Positions 8,485 through 17,640 of a stretch of DNA of 64,000 nucleotides are shown in pieces. Source of the stretch: Bacteroidales bacterium (GTDB taxonomy: Bacteria; Bacteroidota; Bacteroidia; Bacteroidales; Bacteroidaceae); the NCBI GenBank assembly GCA_015654535.1, contig JAATGU010000049.1, forward strand, positions 1 to 64,000. The letters run 5' to 3'. How positions within the stretch are numbered: the stretch's first letter is position 1; each line of letters opens with the position of its first letter. Under the pieces are notes generated by a model, which searched no databases, was not told where the DNA came from, and saw nothing but the letters and a program-made list of their open reading frames with translations. The translations under genes and the position numbers were made by a program.

Positions 8485-10281
8485 TTATGGTTTTATAAAT
8501 TGGGATGTCTCTGCTTCATCAGCAAAAAGGAGTGCTGTGTTAATCAATGCCAAGTGTGAATAGGCTTGAGGGAAGTTCCCTAGTTGAGTTTTAGTTTCAA
8601 AATCAAGATCTTCGCTAAAGAGTCCTAGGTGATTGGAATACTTAATTAGCTCATTGAACAAATCCCAGGCTTCTTCTTTCTTGTCTGTCACATGTAAAGC
8701 GCGGACCATCCAAAAAGTGCAAATGGTGAAAGCAGAAGCAGGGATACCAAAGTCATCCACATTATTATATCGAAACATTAAACCTTTATAATTTAAAGAG
8801 TTGTAAACGGCTTCCACCGTTTTTTTATAACGTTCATCTTTGGGGGAAATAAATCCATAAGCCTCCATTAATAATAGTGATGAATCCATATCCGTATTGC
8901 TATATGTCTGTGAGAAGCTTTGAATTTCTTCTTTCCACCCGTTGGTAAATACATCATTTTTGATTGTATCGGCCTCTTTTTTCCACTTTATGGCAAAACC
9001 ATCTTTATGGAGTAACAATGCGATACTTACAGCTCTGTCTAAAGCTACCCAGCACATTACTTTGGAGAATACAAAATGTTGTTCTTTTCCTCGTATTTCC
9101 CAAATTCCTTTGTCAGGTTTTGCCCAGTCCTCAATAACGGTTTTTATAATGTTCTTCACCACTTCAAACATTTCTTCAATTTCATCTAAACTCCCTGGGA
9201 AATAAAGATAATATTGAAAGATGACATCCATTAAATAACCAAACGAGTCATTTTGTTTCTGACGATAAGCATCGTTACCTATTCTTACCGGGGTAGAGTC
9301 TTTATATCCGCTCAGATGAGGTAATTCTTCTTCAATTAAAATTCGTTCTCCCCGTATGCCATACATGATCTGAAAAGTGTCATTTTTTGATTTGAGAATG
9401 TTATGGATAAAGGTCATAAAACGTTTAGCTGCCCCTTCATGCCCTACGCGTAGTAATGTTTCAATAGACATGGAAGCATCTCTAAGCCAGCAAAAACGAT
9501 AGTCCCAGTTTCGGGTTGCACTCAAAGATTCTGGAATACTAGTTGTTAAGGCTGCCAGCACTGCACCGGTTCTTTGATAAGACATTAGCTTCAATACCAA
9601 GGTACTACGTTCTATTATTTCATTGAATTGTGTGTATTTCTTTGATCGATTAGCCCAATTTAGCCAGTAAACTCTTGTTCGCTGATATTCCAGTTCTACT
9701 CTATCTTTATCAATCTTTATTAGTTTCTGGTTATATGAAAGTAATATGAACTCATCTTGATGAAGAACAAATTCTTTCTGGTTTAATATCCAGTCAAAAT
9801 CTAAACTAGAATATAAATAAATCGTATCTTTTTCATTTAATACTGAGTACGTTTTAACATATTCTGGTCCAACTTTGTGCTTTACTTCTCCTCTTGCATA
9901 GTTTAGAGCTGGATTATAATTTACTTTAAAGTGAGGAGATCCATGTTTTAATCGAAGTAGCCGATAAATTTCCGGTGGCTGAAAATGATCATTAAAGTCT
10001 CCTGTTTTGTAACGAGGCATAAAATCAAGAACTTCAAAGCTTCCTTCTTCAGATGTGAAGGTTGTAGATAAAATATTGGTATGCTCAATATATTTCTGAG
10101 TAATATTATAATTATCTGCTACAGTGATACCTAGACAACCTCCTTTGTCCGCGTCCAAAATTTTAGCGAATACAGAGGGTGAATCAAAATCAGGGAAACA
10201 AAGCCAATCAATACTCCCTTGGCTTGAAATTAATGCTGCTGTCCGGCAGTTACCAATAGCTCCATAATTAAGGTGTTCCAT
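8485..10281 (-). CDS. GH15 family glycoside hydrolase (glucoamylase/trehalase-like)
   Basis: A 598-residue cytoplasmic-type protein without signal peptide. The N-terminal domain begins YGAIGNCRTAALISSQGSID, typical of the GH15 group that includes bacterial glucoamylase-like enzymes and actinobacterial trehalases. The (alpha/alpha)6 barrel shows WDYRFCWLRDAS, the catalytic-acid region GIWEIRG and the late motif LGNFPQAYSHLALI. The family acts by inversion on alpha-glucosidic bonds. Convergence with the OtsAB gene at a 1-bp gap suggests a linked role, possibly trehalose or alpha-glucan turnover, but the substrate cannot be fixed from sequence. Confidence 0.88.
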   Translation of the reverse strand: MEHLNYGAIGNCRTAALISSQGSIDWLCFPDFDSPSVFAKILDADKGGCLGITVADNYNITQKYIEHTNILSTTFTSEEGSFEVLDFMPRYKTGDFNDHFQPPEIYRLLRLKHGSPHFKVNYNPALNYARGEVKHKVGPEYVKTYSVLNEKDTIYLYSSLDFDWILNQKEFVLHQDEFILLSYNQKLIKIDKDRVELEYQRTRVYWLNWANRSKKYTQFNEIIERSTLVLKLMSYQRTGAVLAALTTSIPESLSATRNWDYRFCWLRDASMSIETLLRVGHEGAAKRFMTFIHNILKSKNDTFQIMYGIRGERILIEEELPHLSGYKDSTPVRIGNDAYRQKQNDSFGYLMDVIFQYYLYFPGSLDEIEEMFEVVKNIIKTVIEDWAKPDKGIWEIRGKEQHFVFSKVMCWVALDRAVSIALLLHKDGFAIKWKKEADTIKNDVFTNGWKEEIQSFSQTYSNTDMDSSLLLMEAYGFISPKDERYKKTVEAVYNSLNYKGLMFRYNNVDDFGIPASAFTICTFWMVRALHVTDKKEEAWDLFNELIKYSNHLGLFSEDLDFETKTQLGNFPQAYSHLALINTALLFADEAETSQFIKP

Positions 10282-10326
10282 TCTTTTTTTTTAGATACCG
10301 AATTTAATGATAAATAATAATATGGG

Positions 10327-10334
10327 CAAAATTA
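10327..10334 (-). promoter_or_regulatory. -7 promoter element of the GH15 gene
   Basis: Minus-strand TAATTTTG, 46 bp before the GH15 start. It abuts the stop codon region of the upstream gene, so GH15 may have its own promoter rather than depending on readthrough. Confidence 0.4.
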
Positions 10335-10336
10335 AA

Positions 10337-10957
10337 CTATTTTTTAGTACTCTTGCTATTCTTAGCCATTAAAAGAATAGGATATACGAACTCAGTCATC
10401 CATTGTTCAGAATAGTTGAGCTTTTCTTTATATTTCTGAATATCCCTACACGTTTTGCGAACATCATCTGCTTTCCAATCTTTTTTGGTGACGATAGAAT
10501 GGATGGTTTTTTCAGTTAGTATGTAAATTATTTTTTTGAAAAAAGAAGGAACAATTAATTTAAATTGCATCTGTTTGCTAACAAGCATGATCAGATCATT
10601 AGAAAATCCCTGAAAGGTATATAAGTATGACTGTAAATCTGCTTGTTGTTTGCAATTACTTTTGATTGAAGCATCCACTTCCTTAAAAAATTGCTCACTG
10701 AGTCCGTATTGTTGCATCAATATTTTTCGTGCACGACTTTTTTCTGCCAATCCCAGTCTACCGTTGAGCGTCTGTATTTTAAACATCCGTTTAAACATAG
10801 CCATATCTGGTGCTGCGTTGATATTTGTGATTCCAAGATTGACTACCATTACCGCCTGATAGTATACTCGGATAAATGTAATATACTCTTCAACTCTTGC
10901 TTGAACGGCTTCTACTTGTTCTTCTTTCTTTTTAGATAATTTTGAAAATATACTCAT
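10337..10957 (-). CDS. Conserved-looking protein of unknown function
   Basis: A 206-residue protein that I do not recognise. It is lysine-rich and mainly helical, starts with a charged segment (SKLSKKKEEQVEAVQ), and has no clear signal peptide or membrane span; one moderately hydrophobic stretch lies around residues 130-150. It lies 55 bp upstream of the GH15 gene on the same strand, so the two may share a transcript, but nothing else ties it to sugar metabolism. The length and normal codon use support a real gene. Confidence 0.65.
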   Translation of the reverse strand: MSIFSKLSKKKEEQVEAVQARVEEYITFIRVYYQAVMVVNLGITNINAAPDMAMFKRMFKIQTLNGRLGLAEKSRARKILMQQYGLSEQFFKEVDASIKSNCKQQADLQSYLYTFQGFSNDLIMLVSKQMQFKLIVPSFFKKIIYILTEKTIHSIVTKKDWKADDVRKTCRDIQKYKEKLNYSEQWMTEFVYPILLMAKNSKSTKK

Positions 10958-11176
10958 GTGTTTTGAATTTTTACACTAAGATAAGCAAATGTTTGAAAAG
11001 TCTGGCTTAATGGTTCTGGTTTTTTAAATTTTCCTGTCTTTTGATTGGTAGATATCAATTTTTTGTAATGACTAAATACTATTTTTATTTGCTATTTTAT
11101 CGTGTTTAATTTGTTTTGAACTGATATTTGCATATTAGTTTAACAGTTAAATAATCCCAGTCTGATTGTTTTTATC

Positions 11177-11184
11177 TAATTTTG
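11177..11184 (+). promoter_or_regulatory. -7 element directly in front of pabB
   Basis: TAATTTTG matches TAnnTTTG and ends only 5 bp before the ATG at 11190. Because Bacteroides transcripts usually start several bases after this element, the pabB message may be leaderless or nearly so. This also argues against the upstream TTG start at 11166. Confidence 0.5.
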
Positions 11185-11189
11185 CAACT

Positions 11190-12167
11190 ATGATTGAGTT
11201 TGATGCAAATTTAGTTCGTCAGAAGATGAATATAGCCGGGCAGAAGCACATTCCTTTTCTTTTTGGAGTGGATTTTGAACTGGTAAAAGGCTTTTTTTAT
11301 GAAAATCCAATGGAGAATCAGTCAGTGCTGTTCACTATTGATGGGCAATGTAATCATCCTCGTTTGCAAATGGAGAATGATGATTTACCTTTCTTTATTA
11401 AAAATCCTGAAAGTTATGAAAGCTATTTTTCCAAGTTTCAGATTGTTCGTGCAGCTTTACAAAAAGGGAATTCTTTTTTATTGAATCTTACAGAAAGAAC
11501 AGCTATAGAATGTAACCTCACTCTCGAAGATATATATTGCCGGACTCATGCATTGTATAAAATATTAGTGCCGGGAAGTTTCGTTTGTTTTTCACCCGAA
11601 ACTTTTGTACGGATAGAGTCGGGAAAAATAGCCTCTTATCCGATGAAAGGAACAATTGATGCTTCTCTTCCTCATGCAAAAGAGCGCTTGATGGAAGATT
11701 ATAAAGAAACCTGCGAACACAATACGATTGTTGATCTTATTCGGAATGATCTTAGCATTGTGGCAGAACATGTACATGTGAGGAGATTTCGTTATGTGGA
11801 TGTACTGAAGACCAATGAAAAGGAACTATTGCAAACAAGTTCTGATATTTGTGGTACACTGACGGGAAATTATCATGAGCACTTGGGAGATATTATTTTT
11901 AAAATACTTCCCGCAGGTTCCATATCTGGTGCGCCCAAGCAATCTACTGTAAACACTATTCGCGAAGCGGAGAAAACTAAACGAGGTTACTATTCCGGGG
12001 TATTTGGTTATTATGATGGAAAAACATTGGATAGTGCTGTGATGATTCGTTATATTGAAAAAGAGAACGGACATTATTATTTCCGAAGTGGGGGAGGAAT
12101 TACGATCAATAGCTGTCCAAAAGAAGAATATCAGGAAGTTCTGGATAAAATATACTTGCCGCTATGA
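11190..12167 (+). CDS. pabB: Aminodeoxychorismate synthase component I
   Basis: A 325-residue chorismate-binding enzyme. The C-terminal half carries the family signature: GTIDAS, DLIRNDLS, PAGSISGAPKQST and the final SGGGITINS. It would convert chorismate to 4-amino-4-deoxychorismate for folate synthesis. It is shorter than the 450-residue E. coli enzyme, as is usual for the short PabB forms. The ATG at 11190 is preferred over a TTG at 11166 because the promoter element lies between them. The stop overlaps the pabC start (ATGA). A pabA amidotransferase gene is not in the window. Confidence 0.9.
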   Translation: MIEFDANLVRQKMNIAGQKHIPFLFGVDFELVKGFFYENPMENQSVLFTIDGQCNHPRLQMENDDLPFFIKNPESYESYFSKFQIVRAALQKGNSFLLNLTERTAIECNLTLEDIYCRTHALYKILVPGSFVCFSPETFVRIESGKIASYPMKGTIDASLPHAKERLMEDYKETCEHNTIVDLIRNDLSIVAEHVHVRRFRYVDVLKTNEKELLQTSSDICGTLTGNYHEHLGDIIFKILPAGSISGAPKQSTVNTIREAEKTKRGYYSGVFGYYDGKTLDSAVMIRYIEKENGHYYFRSGGGITINSCPKEEYQEVLDKIYLPL

Positions 12168-12775
12168 GTAGTAAACAACAACAATTTTTAGAAACTATCA
12201 AACTGGTGGACGGGAAGTTTATGCATTCTGAATTTCATCTTCAGAGAATGAGGCAAACGATGAAAGATATTTTCCATTTGCCAGTGGCGGATACGTTTAT
12301 TCAGAATCTGATTGTCCCTCAGGAAATGAGGCAGGGAGTGGTGAAGTGTAGACTGCTTTACGACTCCTCTATTTTTGAAGCGGACTTTCAACACTATACC
12401 TCTCGAAAAATTTCTTTTTTAAAACTGGTAGATGGACAGGGTATTGATTATTCCAGAAAGTATGCTGATAGAAGTTCTTTGACCAAATTATTACAAGATA
12501 AAAGTTCTTGTGACGATGTTCTTATTGTTAAAAACGGTCGTATAACCGATACCAGTTATAGTAATGTGGTGCTGAGTGATGGAAGTGGTTATTATACTCC
12601 TATTTCTTATTTATTAAATGGCACTTGCCGTCAACGGTTGCTCGTTGAAGGTAAAATAATTCAGGTAGATTTATCCGTTGGAGATTTATCTTCTTTTGAA
12701 AAGATATATCTCATAAACGCTATGCTTGATCTGGAAGATGGAGTGAATATTCCTGTTAGCAACCTTGTTTTTTAA
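12164..12775 (+). CDS. pabC: Aminodeoxychorismate lyase-like class IV aminotransferase
   Basis: A 203-residue PLP-fold class IV protein that starts inside the pabB stop codon, which points to translational coupling. Segments KLVDGKFMHSEFHLQRM, DVLIVKNGRITDTSYSNVV and NGTCRQRLL match the aminodeoxychorismate lyase/branched-chain aminotransferase family. The product would release p-aminobenzoate and pyruvate. It is shorter than the usual ~270 residues, but the short form is frequent next to pabB in Bacteroidetes. The PLP-binding lysine region is compact and I would not assign it with certainty. Confidence 0.82.
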   Translation: MSSKQQQFLETIKLVDGKFMHSEFHLQRMRQTMKDIFHLPVADTFIQNLIVPQEMRQGVVKCRLLYDSSIFEADFQHYTSRKISFLKLVDGQGIDYSRKYADRSSLTKLLQDKSSCDDVLIVKNGRITDTSYSNVVLSDGSGYYTPISYLLNGTCRQRLLVEGKIIQVDLSVGDLSSFEKIYLINAMLDLEDGVNIPVSNLVF

Positions 12776-12811
12776 CTTAAATAGTATACTACAATTATAG
12801 TTATTCGCATT

Positions 12812-13927
12812 TTATGATTTTTTTCTGTAACTAAGCACAGCCCATGTATTAAAAAATAATGCAAATAAAGTGAGCGAAAACATCTGACTGCTTAATTCTA
12901 TGATGCCACTTCCTTTCATATAGACCGCTCTCATTACCTGAATAAAGTATCTAAGTGGATTGAAAGCCGTGATTACCTGTGCCCAGTAAGGCATACTGCT
13001 GATTGGAGTAAAAAGTCCGCTGAGCAGGATGAGAATCATAATAAAGAAGAACATTACAAACATGGCTTGCTGCATGGTTTCAGAATAATTGGAAATAACC
13101 AACCCGAATCCTGATATAGCCAATACATAGAGTACGGCATATAAATAGATTGTGCTAAGATGTCCCGCCGGGAAAATTCCATAGACCAAAGCAGCCAAAC
13201 CAAAGCAAATGGTCAGCACTATGAAACCGATTGTCCAATAAGGAATTAGTTTAGCCAATATGAAGGTAAACTTGCTGACTGGAGTCACATTGATTTGCTC
13301 GATGGTTCCCTTCTCTTTTTCGCCCACAATATTGAGCGCAGGAAGAAAACCGCAAAGAATAGTCAGTAACATCACCATTAATGCAGGTACCATAAACTCT
13401 TTGTAATCAAGATGCGGATTGAATTGGTTCAGAGTGGCTATTTTAATTGTGGGAGTAATGGATGAGGTATTACTCGGCTGAACCCATTTATCTTTGATAT
13501 CTGTAGTGAAATCCATCACTATATTAGATAAATAAGCACTACCAAGTCCTCCTTTTGTCCCATTTACTGTATTGGCTGTGATTAGTACGCTTGCATTTCC
13601 TTGTTTAATCAGATCTTGTTCAAACTCATTGGGTATCTCCAAAATGATATCTGCATCTCCGGATTCAATACTTTTTAGCGCTTCATCATAAGTAGATGAA
13701 ACATCCTTAAGTCGAAAGTATCCCGAAGAGATCGCTTTTTGAATTAGTTGTTGAGAATAATGGCTGTGGTTATTGTCCACTATGCTAAGATTAATATTCT
13801 TTATCTCGAGATTGGCAGCCCACGGGAGTACCAACATCATTACGCAAGGATAAGCTATAATTAAGCGTGGCAAGAAACTATTACGTAGTATCTGCTTGAA
13901 TTCCTTTTCGATCAAATATTTTATCAT
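12812..13927 (-). CDS. ABC-2 type exporter permease (distal)
   Basis: A 371-residue protein with one N-terminal membrane helix, a large external domain of about 150 residues and five C-terminal helices, the standard ABC-2 (YbhR/YhhJ) layout. The motif VGEKEKGTIEQINVTPVS is the conserved cytoplasmic loop of this family. It is the last gene of a six-gene operon and starts 3 bp after the preceding permease ends. With that permease it would form the transmembrane channel of a tripartite exporter. Confidence 0.9.
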   Translation of the reverse strand: MIKYLIEKEFKQILRNSFLPRLIIAYPCVMMLVLPWAANLEIKNINLSIVDNNHSHYSQQLIQKAISSGYFRLKDVSSTYDEALKSIESGDADIILEIPNEFEQDLIKQGNASVLITANTVNGTKGGLGSAYLSNIVMDFTTDIKDKWVQPSNTSSITPTIKIATLNQFNPHLDYKEFMVPALMVMLLTILCGFLPALNIVGEKEKGTIEQINVTPVSKFTFILAKLIPYWTIGFIVLTICFGLAALVYGIFPAGHLSTIYLYAVLYVLAISGFGLVISNYSETMQQAMFVMFFFIMILILLSGLFTPISSMPYWAQVITAFNPLRYFIQVMRAVYMKGSGIIELSSQMFSLTLFALFFNTWAVLSYRKKS

Positions 13928-13930
13928 AAT

Positions 13931-15037
13931 TTACTCCAGTCTATTATTAAACTTTTTAAGACTAATCACCAGTAAAGTGAAACACATAAGTATAAGTATG
14001 CCGATTTCTTTCAGTACAAAAGAAATGCCCAGCCCTTCAATCATTATTTTTTTCACAGCAAGGATATACCATTTGGCTGGTATAATATTTGAGATCCATT
14101 GCAGGATAACGGGCATACTCTCTATGGGATAAATAATTCCGGAAAGCAGCATAACAGGCATTATCATACCCATACCAGAGACCAGCATGGCGGCAACCTG
14201 AGTATCTGTAATAGTGGAAATCAGCAATCCCAATGAAAGTGAAACCAGAATGAAGAGAAGAGAGACCATGAATAATAAGGTAAGGCTGCCTAATATTGGC
14301 ACTCCTAATACATACACGGAGAGCAAAAGTATGGTTGTTAGATTTACGCATGAAAGAGTTAAGTAAGGGATTGCTTTTGCCAGAATAATATAAATAGGCT
14401 TCACTGGTGATACTAAAAGGACCTCCATGGTGCCCGTTTCTTTTTCCCTGACTATGGAGATAGAGGTCATCATGGCACAAATCAACATTAAGATTAGTCC
14501 CATTACACCTGGTACAAAATTATATGCTCCTTTCATTCCCGGATTATAAAGTAACTTCACCACAGGGGTAATGGAAAAGGGCGTTTTATATTGTCCGCTT
14601 ATATCCTGTTGAGCCAATGCCAGTACATTAGTTACATAACCCACAATGGTGGTTGCCGTGTTAGGATCTGTGGCATCAGCAATAATCTGCACAGATGCTT
14701 CTCCTGTATGGCGATATCTTTCACTAAAAAAATCGCTATAGACAATTACAATATCAGCTTCTCCTTTTCGGAAAACGGATTCTATGTCTGAATAATGTTC
14801 CAGCCTGTTTGTCACATTGAGATATTCATTAGCATCTATCTTGTCAGTGATCTTTTGTGTGATCTCATCTTTTGAAGGATCAAAAACAGCTACACGTACA
14901 TTTCTCACTTCTGTGGTGATGGCAAATCCGAAAATAATGATCTGCACAATGGGCATGCCAAGTAGAATCAGAACTGTACGCCTGTCACGAAAGATGTGAT
15001 AAAACTCTTTTCTTATGAATGATAAAAACTGTTTCAT
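13931..15037 (-). CDS. ABC-2 type exporter permease (proximal)
   Basis: A 368-residue ABC-2 permease of the YbhS type, with N-terminal FIRKEFYHIFRDRRTVLILL, a periplasmic insert and a C-terminal five-helix bundle containing SIVREKETGTMEVLLVSPV. It is homologous in layout to the permease behind it, so the pair would make a heterodimer. The gap to the upstream ATPase gene is 6 bp. Confidence 0.9.
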   Translation of the reverse strand: MKQFLSFIRKEFYHIFRDRRTVLILLGMPIVQIIIFGFAITTEVRNVRVAVFDPSKDEITQKITDKIDANEYLNVTNRLEHYSDIESVFRKGEADIVIVYSDFFSERYRHTGEASVQIIADATDPNTATTIVGYVTNVLALAQQDISGQYKTPFSITPVVKLLYNPGMKGAYNFVPGVMGLILMLICAMMTSISIVREKETGTMEVLLVSPVKPIYIILAKAIPYLTLSCVNLTTILLLSVYVLGVPILGSLTLLFMVSLLFILVSLSLGLLISTITDTQVAAMLVSGMGMIMPVMLLSGIIYPIESMPVILQWISNIIPAKWYILAVKKIMIEGLGISFVLKEIGILILMCFTLLVISLKKFNNRLE

Positions 15038-15043
15038 GATTTT

Positions 15044-15790
15044 TTATTCTCCTCTTTTCGCTTTACGTGCTAATTGATAGAATACATCTTCCATTCCGTG
15101 AGCGCCAAATTGTCTTTTAAGATTGGCCGGGCTATCCAGTGCTTCGATTTTTCCATCCACCATAATAGATACTCTGTTGCAATATTCTGCTTCGTCCATG
15201 TAGTGAGTAGTCACAAAAACGGTAATACCTCTGTCCGCTGCTTGATAAATCAGCTCCCAAAACTGGCGACGTGTTGCAGGATCCACTCCTCCGGTAGGTT
15301 CGTCCAGAAAAACAATCTTGGGCTCATGAAAGATAGAAACTGAAAAAGAAAGCTTTTGTTTCCACCCCAATGGCAGACTGCTGACCAGTGTGTTTCGTTC
15401 TGATTCAAACCCCAGTCTACTGAGCAGTTCATTTGTTTTAATAGCAATATCTTTGCTCTTCATTCCGTAGATTCCTGCAAACAGGCGAATGTTTTCCCAA
15501 ACTTTGAGATCTTCATAAAGAGAAAATTTCTGACTCATATATCCTATATTCCGTTTTACCTGTTCTGATTGTTTGCTGATATCGAATCCTGCAACTAGAC
15601 CACTTCCCGATGTAGGCTTGCTTAGTCCGCAAAGCATCTTCATGGCAGTCGTTTTTCCTGCTCCGTTGGCTCCCAGAAAGCCAAATATCTCGCCTTCATA
15701 TACATTAAAAGAAATATGATCTACAGCGGTGAAGTGTCCAAACTGTTTAGTCAGTTCCTTCGTTTGTATCACTATATTGTTTTCATTCAT
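15044..15790 (-). CDS. ABC exporter ATP-binding protein 2
   Basis: A 248-residue ATPase counted from the ATG at 15790 (MNENNIVIQT); a longer frame to 15844 would overlap the upstream gene and lacks family similarity. Walker A is GANGAGKTT and Walker B is VFLDEPTGG. The signature is LPLGWKQ in place of LSGGQ, a change typical of the second ATPase half of YbhF-type exporters. It probably pairs with the upstream ATPase, whose signature is canonical. Confidence 0.9.
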   Translation of the reverse strand: MNENNIVIQTKELTKQFGHFTAVDHISFNVYEGEIFGFLGANGAGKTTAMKMLCGLSKPTSGSGLVAGFDISKQSEQVKRNIGYMSQKFSLYEDLKVWENIRLFAGIYGMKSKDIAIKTNELLSRLGFESERNTLVSSLPLGWKQKLSFSVSIFHEPKIVFLDEPTGGVDPATRRQFWELIYQAADRGITVFVTTHYMDEAEYCNRVSIMVDGKIEALDSPANLKRQFGAHGMEDVFYQLARKAKRGE

Positions 15791-15816
15791 CTGCTTTTTC
15801 CTTTTGATTGGAATCG

Positions 15817-16725
15817 TTATTCTGAGGCTAGTTGCATATAGCAATCCTCAATACTTGGTTTAATAGGTCTGATCTCAATATTGAAATGCCCTTTCTCCTC
15901 CAAATAATGCTCTAATGAAGTCTTTGTGAGCTGGGTCTCATCTACTGTTACGTGGTGCACTTCTCCGAATGCAAAGCAACTTCTTATTCCCGTACATCGT
16001 CGCAAATCAGTTAGCAAGGCAGACATTTTATGGCTTTTTACCGACCAAAGCGTATCTTTGAATTTACGAATAATTTCCTGTGGAGTTTCTATTCCCAAGA
16101 AATTTCCGTTTTGAATCAAGGCTATTCGGTCACAAAGTACCGCTTCGTCCATATAAGGAGTAGATACCAGAATCGTAATTCCCTCACTTTTTAGAGTTTT
16201 CAGCATTTCCCAAAATTCTTTTCTCGAAACGGGATCTACACCAGTGGTGGGTTCATCGAGAAAAAGAACAGTGGGTTTATGAATCAATGCGCAACAAAGA
16301 GCCAATTTTTGTTTCATTCCTCCGGATAATTTTCCTGCACGACGATTTTTAAAGGGCTCTATTTGCTGATAAATATCTTTAATCAGGTGATAGTTCTCCT
16401 CAATTGTAGTATTGAAAACGGTTGCAAAGAAGCGAAGATTTTCCTCTATAGTCATATCTTGGTAAAGAGAAAAGCGTCCAGGCATGTAACCCACCCGATT
16501 ACGAATTTCTTTGTAATCCTTTACTACATCCAACCCATCTACAGTGGCAGTACCATCGTCTGCTTTGATTAGTGTGGTGAGAATACGAAAAAGGGTAGTC
16601 TTTCCTGCTCCGTCAGGACCAATGAGCCCGAAGAGTTCTCCTTCATTCACCGAAAAAGAGAGACTATGCAAGGCTTCCACCTTGCCATATTTCTTAGAGA
16701 TACTTTCTACATTAATGGCTGTCAT
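15817..16725 (-). CDS. ABC exporter ATP-binding protein 1
   Basis: A 302-residue ATPase with Walker A GPDGAGKTT, canonical signature LSGGMKQKL and Walker B LFLDEPTTG, followed by a ~75-residue C-terminal extension. In E. coli YbhF the two ATPase units are fused in one chain; here they are separate genes. The start codon overlaps the adaptor gene's stop by 1 bp. Confidence 0.9.
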   Translation of the reverse strand: MTAINVESISKKYGKVEALHSLSFSVNEGELFGLIGPDGAGKTTLFRILTTLIKADDGTATVDGLDVVKDYKEIRNRVGYMPGRFSLYQDMTIEENLRFFATVFNTTIEENYHLIKDIYQQIEPFKNRRAGKLSGGMKQKLALCCALIHKPTVLFLDEPTTGVDPVSRKEFWEMLKTLKSEGITILVSTPYMDEAVLCDRIALIQNGNFLGIETPQEIIRKFKDTLWSVKSHKMSALLTDLRRCTGIRSCFAFGEVHHVTVDETQLTKTSLEHYLEEKGHFNIEIRPIKPSIEDCYMQLASE

Positions 16726-17627
16726 TATTTTGTAAAGCTAACTTCTCCGTACATACCGATTTTTACATAACCATCATTCTTAACAGCAATCTTTATGGCA
16801 TAAACAAGATTAGCACGTTCATCTTTTGTTTGAATTCCTTTAGGGGTGAATTCAGATTTGTTAGAAATCCAAGTAACTGTACCGGGATACTCTTTTACAT
16901 TTTCTTTTCCATAGTCCGAGTAGATTTTTACCTGTTGTCCGATCTTAATTTTCGATAATTGGTCAGAGGTAACATAGGCTCTTAAATACATATGATCAAT
17001 GTCGGCTACTTTGAAAAGAGCTTTTCCCGGAGAAGCAAGCTCTCCCTTTTCAGTGTACTTTGCTAATACCGTACCTTTTATCGGGCTGCTAATATGACAT
17101 TTTTGCAATTGGTCTTCTAGTTGGGCTATTTGTATTTCGAGTGCGGAACTTTCCCCGTTTACCCCTGTATTATTATTTTCCAAAGTAGAAATTTGTGCGG
17201 TAAGTTGTTTTTGAAGTAAAGAAATCTGTGCATTTACATCATCCACCTGCTTTTGATTGGCGGCATTACTTTTAACCAGATTCTCCCAACGTTTTTTCTC
17301 TCGTTGCTGAGTGGCAATTTGTTGTTTGGTGGCAGCAATCTGTTTGTTTACATCGGTTCGTTTACTCTTTACAGAGGTGGTATTGGCTTGCAATTGCAGT
17401 TTTTTAAGAAATAGTTGTATTGTGTCTACATATCCCACTTGTGTTCCCAAATCTAAAAGCTGCCCCTCAGTTACATTAAATTCCATCAGTTTGCCTGAAG
17501 CTTCTGAAGAAACGATCACTTCAGTAGCTTCGAAAGTTCCCGATGCATCATATTTTCCATCACCGTTTCCACAAGCTGATAATGTAGCCGCAAGAGTGCT
17601 GAATATTATACCTTTTAAGACTTTCAT
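16725..17627 (-). CDS. HlyD/YbhG-type periplasmic adaptor lipoprotein
   Basis: A 300-residue membrane-fusion protein. The N-terminus has a lipoprotein signal with lipobox LSAC (Cys19), so it would be anchored to a membrane by lipid. After a beta-barrel start (VSSEASGKLMEFNVTEGQ) comes a long coiled-coil hairpin rich in Lys, Gln and Asn (about residues 75-175), then the second lipoyl half (SPIKGTVLAKYTEKGE). It would join the inner-membrane ABC unit to the TolC channel encoded 13 bp upstream. Confidence 0.9.
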   Translation of the reverse strand: MKVLKGIIFSTLAATLSACGNGDGKYDASGTFEATEVIVSSEASGKLMEFNVTEGQLLDLGTQVGYVDTIQLFLKKLQLQANTTSVKSKRTDVNKQIAATKQQIATQQREKKRWENLVKSNAANQKQVDDVNAQISLLQKQLTAQISTLENNNTGVNGESSALEIQIAQLEDQLQKCHISSPIKGTVLAKYTEKGELASPGKALFKVADIDHMYLRAYVTSDQLSKIKIGQQVKIYSDYGKENVKEYPGTVTWISNKSEFTPKGIQTKDERANLVYAIKIAVKNDGYVKIGMYGEVSFTK

Positions 17628-17640
17628 GTTATTTTGAATT

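Noticed and set aside
14037..14480. 147-codon minus-strand frame within the permease gene
   Set aside because: Different frame of a well-supported ABC-2 permease; no motif.
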